DNA from: Pleurobrachia bachei
Taxonomy: Eukaryota; Ctenophora; Tentaculata; Cydippida; Pleurobrachiidae
Direction of reading: 5' to 3'
Assembly (NCBI GenBank): GCA_000695325.1
Contig: AVPN01000542.1
Location: 20,808-47,098, forward strand
DNA: 26,291 nt
Shown here: in pieces, positions 11,118-21,341 of the stretch
Position numbering within the stretch: position 1 is the first letter of the stretch
Layout of the letters: each line of letters starts with the position of its first letter
Program-made: the position numbers and the translations under genes
The notes under the pieces: generated by a model
Databases searched by the model: none
What the model was told of the DNA's origin: nothing
What the model saw: the letters and a program-made list of their open reading frames with translations, nothing else

Positions 11118-12162
11118 GATACGATTTGCTGCTAAAACAATAGGGGTTATGTAAATCAATACGAAATAGTACAGCGTATTTAGGACTTATTATGTGAATA
11201 GAAGTTGAAGCTTATTCTCAATATGTACCAACACAGTACAAATTAAAAACGTTCAAAACACGGACATTCGAGCAAGTAGACGCAGTAAATGTCTAATGAT
11301 CGTGATCATCAATGCCCCCTGGTGGGACAAGCCCGACAGAGAAATGCAAAGACAGAGCGGAATTGAAAGAGCTACAAACAATGCAATATTGAAGATTGCA
11401 CTATTGCAGCGGGACTTCAGAGGGATACAAAAGAGCTGTCTCTGATGATTGAGAAAACTATTTTTGAAGCCGCATTGGGTCGAGATTTCGATAGAGTCAA
11501 GAGGGCCAAAATAATGACAATTGGTTCAATTGAAGGAGAGCCCTGGAACATAACAGGAGGTATAGAATGAATATTATTGGCATCATCAGTTAACGGGGGA
11601 CAACATATACCCGATGAGGGCCGAGGGGGACAACTTGCCTGGAAAGACTGTGTGTAAAGGGAGGGTTACAACATAAAAAGGGGATAACACACAACCATCT
11701 CAGCTGTTTTAGTTTCAACACGTGAACATATGATAAAGTTCTTGTGAACAATTGGCGGTATAGGTAGAAACATGTTTCCATTTCTTGTGTGATGCAGACT
11801 GGTGGCGCGTATCACTCCGAATGAGGTGCAAAACAGCCAAAATAAGATGCAAAACGTTGGAAAACTAGTTTTCTTCCGACTGTATTTGTTGAAAATAAAA
11901 TCATTTATCATGATTTCACAAACACGGGACCTTATGACTGCAGCAGCTGCTATCGATTAGAAAGAAATATATTTTATAATTTCGGTATTACAACAAAATA
12001 ATTACTGTACAGCTGCGGCAGCGAACCATTACATAACTGGGCATTTTGCTATTAATGTTAATGGAGCTAATGAAAATAGGAACACCACAGACTTTACTAA
12101 CTAATAGACTAATAGTCTATTAGTTAGTAGTCTATTAGTTAGTAACTATACTTAACTCTACA
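11118..12162. other. Upstream region of the receptor; unrecognised open stretches
   Basis: About 1 kb with no complete gene. On the + strand two overlapping stretches are open: 11209-11445 (78 codons, including IINAPWWDKPDREMQRQSGI) and 11367-11570 (67 codons, including MIEKTIFEAALGRDFDRVKR). Their composition looks coding-like, and they lie in different frames, so they may be remnants of one old gene or element. No family is recognised. The receptor promoter should lie in 11118 to about 11250, but no clear motif is visible. Confidence 0.35.
12097..12142. repeat. Perfect palindrome, CTAACTAATAGACT arms
   Basis: Arms 12097-12110 and 12114-12127 are exact reverse complements (14 bp, 3-nt loop). 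A further copy of the right arm follows directly. It lies just left of repeat unit 1. Confidence 0.85.
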
Positions 12163-12318
12163 AATTACTGGAGATTCTGAAATATTCTCCTTGTAACAGG
12201 TAACCGGTAGACCACTAATTCCAGTATAATTATACAGCATATATTTTAGAAAAATTAGGTCATACGGACATACTACCTGAGAGATTATTATTTCACTATA
12301 AAAAGTAAACTAATTCTG

Positions 12319-12371
12319 ACAGACAGTACCCAATACTGCAGAATACTGCAGCTGTAGTGGGCACTGTCTGT
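12319..12371. repeat. Stem-loop in repeat unit 1 (also 21780-21832)
   Basis: ACAGACAGTACCCA (12319-12332) pairs with TGGGCACTGTCTGT (12358-12371) with one mismatch. The loop holds ATACTGCAG twice. Conserved in unit 3. Confidence 0.75.
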
Positions 12372-13586
12372 ATATTTTCACTTTATCAGGCGGCAGCACT
12401 TAGCATAGACAATTGGCATTGGACAAACCTCAAAAACAATTAAAACCCCTCATTCCCCCCATTTTGTAGACGTAGTATGATAGTCTAGGTACGATACCAC
12501 AATTACATTGTCCAAGAGCTGGCGGTCGAGCTACCACGTGCCCGTGAAAATTAACTCTCTCTCACACACACACACCTACTCTCGCTCTCACCCTTAATAT
12601 CTGTCACGATCTCTCGACTGCCATGCCCCATGTCCACGTGCGGTGGCATGTAGTACACCACCCTATACCGGGATGTATTAGTGGGGGAATAATACTAGAG
12701 AAATTCATACCAATATGAATCTTTATCATGGTAGATCAATCTAACACAAAGAAACTGAATAATGAATAAAATGAATAAACAAGGCGCGGGGATTCATTTC
12801 ATTTCCAACAAGTTATTATCTCATTCTCTAGCTCAATATTCACTAACTAATTGCTCTAGTGCAGCAGTGCACGCCTATATAATAACTGTTATCTACTGGC
12901 TAGTATAACTCGACATAAGCTATATAATACTGGCTAACCCTAAATGGTAGCTCTGCCGCTAAGAGCCTTTGTGGTGACTATTGGTCCCTGACCACTATAA
13001 TCATTAGCTCGAGGTTTAATTACTCAACTCCCTCTCTCCCTCTCTCTATCCCTGTCCCTCTCTATTTCAATTGCTGCAACGACTCTGTAGAAGTAACAGT
13101 AGAAGCAATTATACCTTTGTCTCCCCGTGTGTCTCGACAACCGATATAAACTGTTGATCAACTGAAAAAAGTTGTTAGCCAAATGGCCCTCTACTTTCGG
13201 GCAGGTCATCCTCAAGACGCAGCAATCACAAACAAACAAATAAACAAACAGTGGTCCTCCCTCGCTTTGCCTAGGTACATGTGGATCTACCCCTCTAACT
13301 CTCACTCTAACTATATTCTCACTCATACATTATCCCTCTGCTCACTCAATATACTGACTAATATAAGGTGGGCAACAGCATGAGAAAGTGTGCCAGGGAA
13401 GACCAGAACGGTAATATATGCTAAAGAACCAAAGCTTCGCACATTCACAGTCTCTCTATAGATATAGATCGTCTATCCCACTAACACGTAGGCCTGCTCT
13501 GTCTAAATCTCATATAAACATCACTGAACCATAGATGTGTGACCCTAGCTTTCCCTTCTAAATATGAAAAACAACAAGTTCAGGAA

Positions 13587-13885
13587 TGACTTTTACGGGA
13601 TCCAGGCCGGGGAAAGGAAACTCTATAGTTCCAATCCTTCATCTCAACCCAAGTAGAGACGGCCTCAAAGAATAATAAGGAGACTTTTACGGGAATCGGC
13701 TTGGTAGTAAATGTGAATAATACAGCTACTACTATTTTTACTTATAGTTATTGACAGGGCTGAACCGTAACCGTGAATTTAACAACATGAAAGTGCTGGT
13801 CGAGCTGCTATCGAACTATAATAGCTGAAGTGCATTGCGCATACTAAAAACAAACAAGATTCAATGGAGGCTGACAAAACAGTTT
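13587..13885. other. Extra 0.3 kb present only in repeat unit 1
   Basis: Relative to units 2 and 3, about 300 bp are added between AGGAA and TTCGAATA. It contains a direct repeat GACTTTTACGGGA at 13588-13600 and 13683-13695. No terminal repeats or target duplication were found, so it may instead be the ancestral state lost in the other copies. Confidence 0.6.
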
Positions 13886-14089
13886 TCGAATATACTTGCC
13901 GATGGCAGATTGCCATAAACTGTTGCAAAGGATCTTTAGATCGGTATTATAGATACTACATATCTCGACCAAAACGCGGAGTTTTTACGTCAGCCGACCC
14001 GAAACCGGATTAACATTGGCCACCCGTTAGGCTCAGGGCCTCAAAATATGTTTAAATTGTCATTTCGGGTCATTTAGACCTTTTAATTA

Positions 14090-14143
14090 CAGTCGGACCC
14101 CTATTTAGTGACCCCCTATTTAGTGACACCCCTATTTAGTGAC
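14090..14143 (+). mobile_element. pogo/Tigger-like terminal end with tandem repeat
   Basis: Begins TA-CAGTCGGACCCCTATTTAG, the general form of Tc1/mariner-pogo terminal inverted repeats (CAGT then a C/G-rich box, TA target). CCCTATTTAGTGAC is repeated three times in tandem. No matching opposite end was found to its right, so it is at best a fragment. Confidence 0.4.
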
Positions 14144-14360
14144 ACGATTTTTTTCCCCCAACAAAAATTTGACAAAATTTTCATAAAAATTTCAAATTTT
14201 TTGCTTTCTCTCCCTGCGGTTTGGAAAAGTGATCTGATGAGTTTTCTCTCTTTTCCTCTCTCTCACTCACCCTACCAAGGTTACTCTTTTTTTTTTTTTT
14301 TTATGTCTTCATCGTTCCTACATCTGTCACCCCCCACCACACCATGTGAACCCTGTCAGA

Positions 14361-14410
14361 TAATTGCCTGACCCTATTTGCTTCAATCACGAAGGCAGGT
14401 CAGGCAATTA
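14361..14410. repeat. 13-bp hairpin at the left edge of repeat unit 2
   Basis: TAATTGCCTGACC (14361-14373) is the exact reverse complement of GGTCAGGCAATTA (14398-14410), with a 24-nt loop. Unit 2 homology to units 1 and 3 starts at 14405, inside the right arm, so the hairpin may mark the breakpoint. Confidence 0.85.
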
Positions 14411-14525
14411 AAACCCCTCACTCCCTCCCATATTGTAGACGTAGCATGATAGTCTAGGTACGATACCACAATTACATTGTCCAAGAGCTGGCGCGGTCAA
14501 GCTACCACGTGCCCTGCAAAATTAA

Positions 14526-14535
<10 letters not shown>

Positions 14536-14558
<23 letters not shown>
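14536..14558. repeat. (CA)n microsatellite
   Basis: CA run longer than in the matching place of unit 1 (about 12563-12574) and unit 3 (about 22025-22036), as expected for slippage. Confidence 0.9.
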
Positions 14559-16201
14559 CTACTCTCGCTCTCACCCTTAATTTCTGTCACGATCTCTCGA
14601 CTGCCATGCCCCATGTCCACGTGCGGTGGCATGTAGTACACCACCCTATACCGGGATGTATTAGACATTAGTGGGGGAATAATACTAGAGAAAATCGTGC
14701 CAATATGAATCTTTATCATGGTAGATCAATCTAACACAAAGAAACTGAATAATGAATACAATAAATAAACAAGGCACGGGGATTCATTTCGTTTCACCCA
14801 GTCGCTCTATTCACTAACTAATCGCTCTAGTGCAGCAGTGCACGCCTATATATAATAACTGTTATCTACTGGCTAGTATTATAACTCCACCCCTAAATGG
14901 TAGCTCTGCCGCTAAGAGCCTTTGTGGTGACTATTGGTCCCTGACCACTATAATCATTAGCTCGAGGTTTAATTACTCAACTCCCTCTCTCCCTCTCTCT
15001 ATCCCTGTCCCTCTCTATTTCAATTGCTGCAACGACTCTGTAGAAGTAACGGTAGAAGCAATTATACCCTTGTCTCCGCGTGTCTCGACAAAGAACCGAT
15101 ATAAACTGTTGATCAACTGAAAAATGTTTTTAGTCAAATGGTCCTCTACTTTCGGGGAGGTCAATGGTCATCCTCCAGACGCAGCAATCACAAACAATGG
15201 CACGGGCCTCCCTCGCTTTGCCTATGTGTGGATCTACCTACCCTCTAACTCTTACTCTAACTATATTCTCACTCATACATTATCCCCTGCTCAATATTGA
15301 CTATAGTGGGCAACAGCATGAGAAAGTGTGCCGGGGAAGACCAAGGAACGGTAATATATGCTAGAGAACCAAAGCTTCACACATTCACAGTCTCCCTCTA
15401 TAGATCGTCTATCCCACTTTAACGCGTAGGCCTGCTCTGTCTAAATCTCATACAAACATCACAGAACCATAGATTGCGTGACCCCATGCTTCCCCTTCTA
15501 AAAAACGACAAAAAACAACACCCCAGGAAAGTATTCGAATATATAGTAACTAGCCGATGGCAGATTGCCATGAACTGTTGCAAGTGATCTTTAGAGGTAT
15601 TAGATACTATAATAGATCTCTCCTTTCCCTCTCAAGTCTCAAGATCCCCCTTGCTGCACGTTGTGCACACTGACTAAACACGACACATTTAATAACATAA
15701 GCTGTACCACCACAGCCACACCACGTGGCCAGTGGTATTTGACAATCAAGTGTATCAACACACTGCAGTGCGGCCTTTAGTACGAGCTTCCTAATGTGCT
15801 CGTAAGGATGAATTGACAGTGTCAAGGGATGAATAGCAGGGAGCTGAAGTGTAGAGAGGAGCTGCAGTTCTTGCCTGACATAGCATTTCTTGCCTGACAA
15901 AGTGCATCTTGTTGACAAGTAATATGTATAATACACAGCTAACTTTATAATATGCAAACTGGTACTAGTCAATTATGGTCGGATATAGGATAAAATATTG
16001 ATACAAATTACACGTTTCCTATGTACTGAGTTCCGGGAAAGACAAATAACGTTTCTATCTATCCAGGTACAGTGGAATCAAATAAATTACAACCTCGCTC
16101 TCTCGCCTCTCTTATTTTCTCACTCTCTCCTCCAATTCTCTCCTCCAGACACTGTAAAACTGCCCTCTTGAAATGTTCGACACAACTCCGCTAATTAACA
16201 C

Positions 16202-16251
16202 CGACTAAAATCATGGCTTGATGGCATACCCCCGTACGTCCGATGTACCGT
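16202..16251. other. 50-nt tract that is the direct complement of 23686-23735
   Basis: Flanks align colinearly between units 2 and 3, but over these 50 nt each base is replaced by its Watson-Crick partner in the same left-to-right order, 50 of 50. Example: CGACTAAAATCATGG here, GCTGATTTTAGTACC there. Only two copies exist, so which is original cannot be told. Confidence 0.95.
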
Positions 16252-16939
16252 AGTGTTATAGAGCTGTTGCAATTTGCATGCCTCTCTCTCATATGTGCGA
16301 GTTACAATACAGTTGGCCTGTACACATGCTACGTGGCAAAGCTCGGAGGGAATTATTATGAGTTCTACTTAACACACCTGTGAGTTTTCTTGTTAGATTT
16401 TATGAGAGATAGATAGAGGGACTGAGAGAGGGAGAGGTGGGAGAGAAAAGAGAGTCGCTCAGTTTATGGCTAAACAAAGGTGAATATGAAAGGAAACAAA
16501 AGAAAATGAAGAAGAGGAAAACAAGAGTTAGAGAGAGAGAAACTAAAGGATGCGAAGGGGACTGATTGTAGAGAGTTCGAGAGAGAGAGCTGCACCTGCA
16601 CATGTTTATAACACACAGTAAATAATGAGAGAATCAGGGAAATAAACACACGTGCTTTCCATCTATTTCATGCTGGTGACCGTGAATCATAACCACCTTC
16701 AGTTGGTGACATTGGCACCTGTGTGTGGGGATCGCACTAGGTGGCTATGTCGCCAACACCTTCAGTAGGTATCCCACTATTTTCCCTGCCATTGTGAATG
16801 CCGAAGAGAAAGGTTACGAGTAACCAAAATCTTGGAGGGGAATCCGAGAATCTCCAACCGGGGATTTAATCGAAACTCAGTAGAGATGATTAAAAATGAA
16901 TATATCTCTCGAGCATTGTACTGGAATAATGGACGCGGA

Positions 16940-16989
16940 TTTCACGTTTGTAAGATAACAAAAGAATGATACGTGGTACGCCTTTCCAC
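16940..16989. other. 50-nt direct-complement tract (vs 24420-24469 and 19659-19708)
   Basis: TTTCACGTTTGTAAG here against AAAGTGCAAACATTC in both other copies, complementary for 50 of 50 bases without reversal. As two copies agree, this copy is the changed one. Its last 8 bases (16982-16989) are the direct complement of the target duplication of the adjoining insertion. Confidence 0.95.
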
Positions 16990-17090
16990 TTGCCTTGCTA
17001 CACAGTCTGTCCTTTCGCCGCTTCGGGCTCGCGTCAGCTCGCACCGGGCCTTCGGCCCGGTGCGAGAGCGACAGACGTGGAACATGTCAA
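16990..17090. mobile_element. 101-bp GC-rich foldback (MITE-like) insertion
   Basis: Absent from the copies at 19252-21121 and in unit 3. A 13-bp perfect stem CTCGCACCGGGCC / GGCCCGGTGCGAG closes on a TTCG loop, within an outer GTCTGTC / GACAGAC stem. GAAAGGTG follows at 17091-17098; the left flank here is its direct complement, but in the empty copies the target is GAAAGGTG, so an 8-bp target duplication is likely. Ends TTGCCTTG and CATGTCAA are only weakly inverted. Non-coding. The family is not recognised. Confidence 0.7.
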
Positions 17091-18456
17091 GAAAGGTGGG
17101 TAGTAATAACTCGGTCGAATAAGATATTTCTATGGAATTCAAGTAGTAAAGAAAGGGAGAGGATAGGTAGAGAGGGGTACATTCAACCTGTAGAAACTGT
17201 GTAACACAGTGGTCAGTGCACTTCCTGATGTGATCAACCAGCTGCACTTTTGTTGCTCAGAGATCTCTCGAGAGTGAGAAAGAGAGAGGGAGTGAGGGAG
17301 AGAAGGAGGGAGAACGGGTATCTCTCAATTAAGAGAAAAATATAATTGAGAAAGAAAGAAATGAGTAAAATGGAGGAAATATAAAAAATTTATATAAATA
17401 AGAAATGATTGGAGAACAACAAAGCATTCTTGACATTATCAGGGGTGACGCCTCCTCTCACTCTCGGATTTTCTTTACAGCTGTCATTGTCGATATATCA
17501 ACCTAAATAACCAGTTTGTTGGCGCCTGGCATTCTCTAGAGAAAGAAGAAGTCGACCATTGTTATGAGCATGTGCAATTAAGCTTCCACAATATACATTA
17601 CTAAGACCGGAAGTTTAATATTGCATTATATATGTGCAGTAGGGCCCATAGACCTATCATGGTACTGCAGCCCAGCTCAATGGGACGCACCTAGCTTCCG
17701 CAGCAGCTAACAAGAGGAGGAGGAGGAGGGTTTGGGTAACGTGTCCCTCATAGCTAGTGGTGGCCCTATTGAAAAATGCATATATGTTTACATGCAACTT
17801 ACAAGCAAATGTTACTCTGAGTTTGGGATGAAAACAAAGTTATAAAAGAGATCCATGATACAAACTGAAATACGACATATCATGATTCCTATGGTCATCC
17901 CTGAAGAACAAACGCTTGTATGTAAACAAAGAATATTACCCAACTCCTTTGGCAACTATAGCTATATCAGTTGGACAATGATCAACACTGGATATGTCGA
18001 ACTAAGAAGAGAAGCTCCCGCACAGTAATCACAAATAATAAGCAATCATCTCTTTCCCTCTCTCTCAGAGGATGTGTGTTTGTCTGTGCGTTCCAGTAAA
18101 AAATCAGACTTTGCATCTGTCACCATGTTGGTCTTGATGACAAGTTAGTGATTTAAAATAGTGCCATCAAGTCATATCCGATATTCCACTAACTTGTCAC
18201 CACTAACGTGTCACCTAGCAGCTGTGGCTGTGTAGCAAGAGAGCGGCCCTTTAACGAGTGGACCGTGTGAAAATCGTATTATTCACGTCGATAATTGAAT
18301 TCAAACTAGAAACATAGTAATACGATTCGAATTATAGTCCTTGCCTATAGGGGGCATTGGACATCCTATAGGAGCTTTGTGAGCAAAAAAAACTATTGGC
18401 TATTATTTTGTATCGATACCCCAAAATACTGATGGCTTATGAGCTTATTGGCTATC

Positions 18457-18499
18457 AAAAAAGTTGTATAGTTCATAGTATGAACTATACAATTTTTTT
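18457..18499. repeat. Long palindrome TTGTATAGTTCATA (also 21057-21112, 25824-25866)
   Basis: TTGTATAGTTCATA is followed by its reverse complement, extended by A and T runs. The partial copy at 21057-21112 has a longer centre, so the palindrome has been remodelled between copies. Confidence 0.85.
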
Positions 18500-18539
18500 G
18501 AATAGTATTAACTTAAGGTGGGTAGTGTCGTAACGATTA

Positions 18540-18690
18540 CCTACAACTATGGCTAATGCAACTAAAAGAATCTATTAGCCATAGATGTATGCAACTATGA
18601 CTAAAAGATTCTTTTAGCCATAGATGCATACAACTATGGCTAAAAGAAATGTGATCTGATTAGGTTCTATTGGCCATAGCTAATGAGAGT
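18540..18690. repeat. Array of CTATGGCTAA / TTAGCCATAG dyads (also 25907-26050)
   Basis: About 53-bp tandem units, each with CTATGGCTA near one end and TAGCCATAG near the other, so single strands can fold into successive hairpins. Present in units 2 and 3, absent from the 19252-21121 copy, which stops just before it. Confidence 0.75.
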
Positions 18691-18782
18691 GAGAGGGACG
18701 TCAGAGGGGCATGAGAGGGGCATGGGAGGGGCATGAGAGGGGTATGAGAGGGGCATGAGGAGAGGCGTGAGAGGGACGTGAA
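18690..18782. repeat. GAGGGGCATGA minisatellite (also 26058-26146)
   Basis: Roughly 11-12 bp units GAGGGGCATGA/G, with variant and length differences between units 2 and 3, bounded by GAGGGACGT on both sides. Confidence 0.85.
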
Positions 18783-18890
18783 TTTATGAGTTATCGAATC
18801 ATCCAACCATATTATTGAACTTGATAATCATTATGGGGACAAATTTGAACGATTTACATCATAATAAACCCAACCATACATCAATCATAA

Positions 18891-19170
18891 TTACACAATC
18901 AGTTCCTTTTTGATATAATGATAAAACACGCCCTTCTTCAGAGAGTTCATGGAGTTTTTCAGCTCCTTATTATGACAATTTTTAGACATATCAGTGAATT
19001 CGGGTAGGTACGGAAAAGCCGCCGTGCATTTTAAGGATCCACAATAAACAACTACGCAACAGGTATGATTTTCTGGAAAGTAGGATATGATGCTGCTCCT
19101 AGAAGCTGTCTGGCTGAAGTTTGTCTCCTTGCACAGTCTTCTAAAACTTCCCGGTACTCGTTTTAGTAGA
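18891..19170 (-). pseudogene. Unrecognised coding-like stretch between repeats
   Basis: On the - strand about 90 codons are open, ending in KKGVFYHYIKKELIV and a stop at 18891-18893, with a Cys-containing centre (HTCCVVVYCGSLKC). It lacks an ATG, and other frames nearby are also briefly open, suggesting a decayed gene or element fragment. The last codons lie in the shared end of units 2 and 3. No family is recognised. Confidence 0.25.
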
Positions 19171-19251
19171 CTTCAACTGATGGTATGTTTCTCCTTTTTC
19201 CAGACTCGGCAGAGGCAGCATGATTCTTCTTTCTTTTTTAGGTCTTGGAGG

Positions 19252-21121
19252 TAGAGAGAGAGAAACTAAAGGATGCGAAGGGGACTGATTGTAGAGAGTT
19301 CGAGAGAGAGAGCTGCACCTGCACATGTTTATAACACACAGTAATGAGAGAATCAGGGAAATAAACACACGTGCTTTCCATCTATTTCATGCTGGTGACC
19401 GTGAATCATAACCACCTTCAGTTGGTGACATTGGCACCTGTGTGTGGGGATCGCACTAGGTGGCTATGTCGCCAACACCTTCAGTAGGTATCCCACTATT
19501 TTCCCTGCCATTGTGAATGCCGAAGAGAAAGGTTACGAGTAACCAAAATCTTGGAGGGGAATCCGAGAATCTCCAACCGGGGATTTAATCGAAACTCAGT
19601 AGAGATGATTAAAAATGAATATATCTCTCGAGCATTGTACTGGAATAATGGACGCGGAAAAGTGCAAACATTCTATTGTTTTCTTACTATGCACCATGCG
19701 GAAAGGTGGGTAGTAATAACTCGGTCGAATAAGATATTTCTATGGAATTCAAGTAGTAAAGAAAGGGAGAGGATAGGTAGAGAGGGGTACATTCAACCTG
19801 TAGAAACTGTGTAACACAGTGGTCAGTGCACTTCCTGATGTGATCAACCAGCTGCACTTTTGTTGCTCAGAGATCTCTCGAGAGTGAGAAAGAGAGAGGG
19901 AGTGAGGGAGAGAAGGAGGGAGAACGGGTATCTCTCAATTAAGAGAAAAATATAATTGAGAAAGAAAGAAATGAGTAAAATGGAGGAAATATAAAAAATT
20001 TATATAAATAAGAAATTATTGGAGAACAACAAAGCATTCTTGACATTATCAGGGGTGACGCCTCCTCTCACTCTCGGATTTTCTTTACAGCTGTCATTGT
20101 CGATATATCAACCTAAATCACCAGTTTGTTGGCGCCTGGCATTCTCTAGAGAAAGAAGAAGTCGACCATTGTTATGAGCATGTGCAATTAAGCTTCCACA
20201 ATATACATTACTAAGACCGGAAGTTTAATATTGCATTATATATGTGCAGTAGGGCCCATAGACCTATCATGGTACTGCAGCCCAGCTCAATGGGACGCAC
20301 CTAGCTTCCGCAGCAGCTAACAAGAGGAGGAGGAGGAGGGTTTGGGTAACGTGTCCCTCATAGCTAGTGGTGGCCCTATTGAAAAATGCATATATGTTTA
20401 CATGCAACTTACAAGCAAATGTTACTCTGAGTTTAAGATGAAAAAAAGAGATCCATGATACAAACTGAAATACGACATATCATGATTCCTATGGTCATCC
20501 CTGAAGAACAAACGCTTGTATGTAAACAAAGAATATTACCCAACTCCTTTGGCAACTATAGCTATATATCAGTTGGACAATGATCAACACTGGATATGTC
20601 GAACTAAGAAGAGAAGCTCCCGCACAGTAATCACAAATAATAAGCAATCATCTCTCTCTCCCTCTCTCTCTCAGGAGATGTGTGTTTGTCTGTGTATTCT
20701 AGTAAAAAATCAGACTTTGTATCTGTCACCATGTTGGTCTTGATGACAAGTTAGCGATTTAAAATAGTGCCATCAACTCATATCCGATATTTCTCTAACT
20801 TGTCACTAACGTGTCACCTAGCAGTTGAGGCTGTGTAGCAAGAGCGGCCCTTTAACGAGTGGACCGTGTGAAAATCGTATTATTCGACGTCGATAATTCA
20901 ATTCAAACTGGAAACATAGTAATACGATTCGAATTATAGTCCTTGCCTAGGAAGGCATTGGACATCCTATAGGAGCTTTGTAAGCAAAAAAGACTATTGG
21001 CTGTTATTTTGAATGAATACCCCAAAATAATGTTGACTGTCGAGCTTATTGGCTATCAAAAAAGTTGTATAGTTCATACTTCATAGTATAGTATGAACTA
21101 TACAAATTTTTTGAATAGTAT
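19252..21121. repeat. Partial copy of the right half of the repeat unit
   Basis: Direct repeat of 16529-18508 (offset 2723 at the left) and of unit 3 from about 24013. The left edge is in a GA-rich run (TAGAGAGAGAG), the right edge just after the palindrome at AATAGTAT. It lacks the foldback insertion, so it keeps the empty site. Confidence 0.9.
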
Positions 21122-21341
21122 ACAAATACAATACAACAAATACAAAATATAAATTTATAATCCGCTTTTCAACTGCCCGTATTTACGGGGCAGCACAAGT
21201 TTTGCCACTGGAAGGAATAAGATTCGTCGCCTTGCGTCTCCTCTGAAATCCTCAGCAGCCCTCGTTCCAAAAGCGGCTAGCTTTATAACAAGATGATGAT
21301 TAAATGGAGGAATAGTCCATGTAGGGGGCATTTATATAGCT

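Larger units (their letters stand above)
12163..13965. repeat. Repeat unit 1 (left part only)
   Basis: Direct repeat of the left part of unit 3 (21624 onward) and, from 12437, of unit 2 (14405 onward). The first 540 bp or so appear identical to unit 3; beyond about 12705 it is clearly more diverged. It ends near GATACTAC at about 13965; the right-hand 3 kb of the unit is missing. Only small, non-conserved ORFs are present. Confidence 0.9.
14405..18930. repeat. Repeat unit 2 (4.5 kb)
   Basis: Direct repeat of unit 3 (21898-26291; offset 7488 to 7361 along its length) with few substitutions outside short indels and the complement tracts. It contains an AC microsatellite (14536-14558), TC/GA-rich tracts, a foldback insertion (16990-17090), a palindrome (18457-18499), a dyad array and a minisatellite. 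The longest - strand ORF (15607-15972, Cys-rich, 121 aa) is unrecognised and has no coding signature. The right boundary is where the window ends in unit 3, so the real unit may be longer. Confidence 0.9.

Noticed and set aside
15607-15972. Cys-rich 121-codon - strand ORF, also at 23095-23421
   Set aside because: It is shared only because the repeat copies are nearly identical. The 5' end differs between copies, and no family or splice context was recognised.
16400-16603. Ser/Leu-rich - strand ORFs (also 19141-19368, 23884-24129)
   Set aside because: They are translations of GA/TC-rich simple sequence.
16931-16992. An ordinary inversion as explanation of the 16940 tract
   Set aside because: The reverse complement of the sister copies does not match; only the unreversed complement does.
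18540-18782. CRISPR-like array
   Set aside because: The repeats are degenerate and adjoining, without unique spacers, and the context is eukaryotic.
19551-19814. 87-codon + strand ORF, identical at 24312-24575
   Set aside because: Conservation only reflects recent repeat copies, and the frame is interrupted in unit 2. The content is low-complexity Lys/Arg/Glu from GA-rich DNA.
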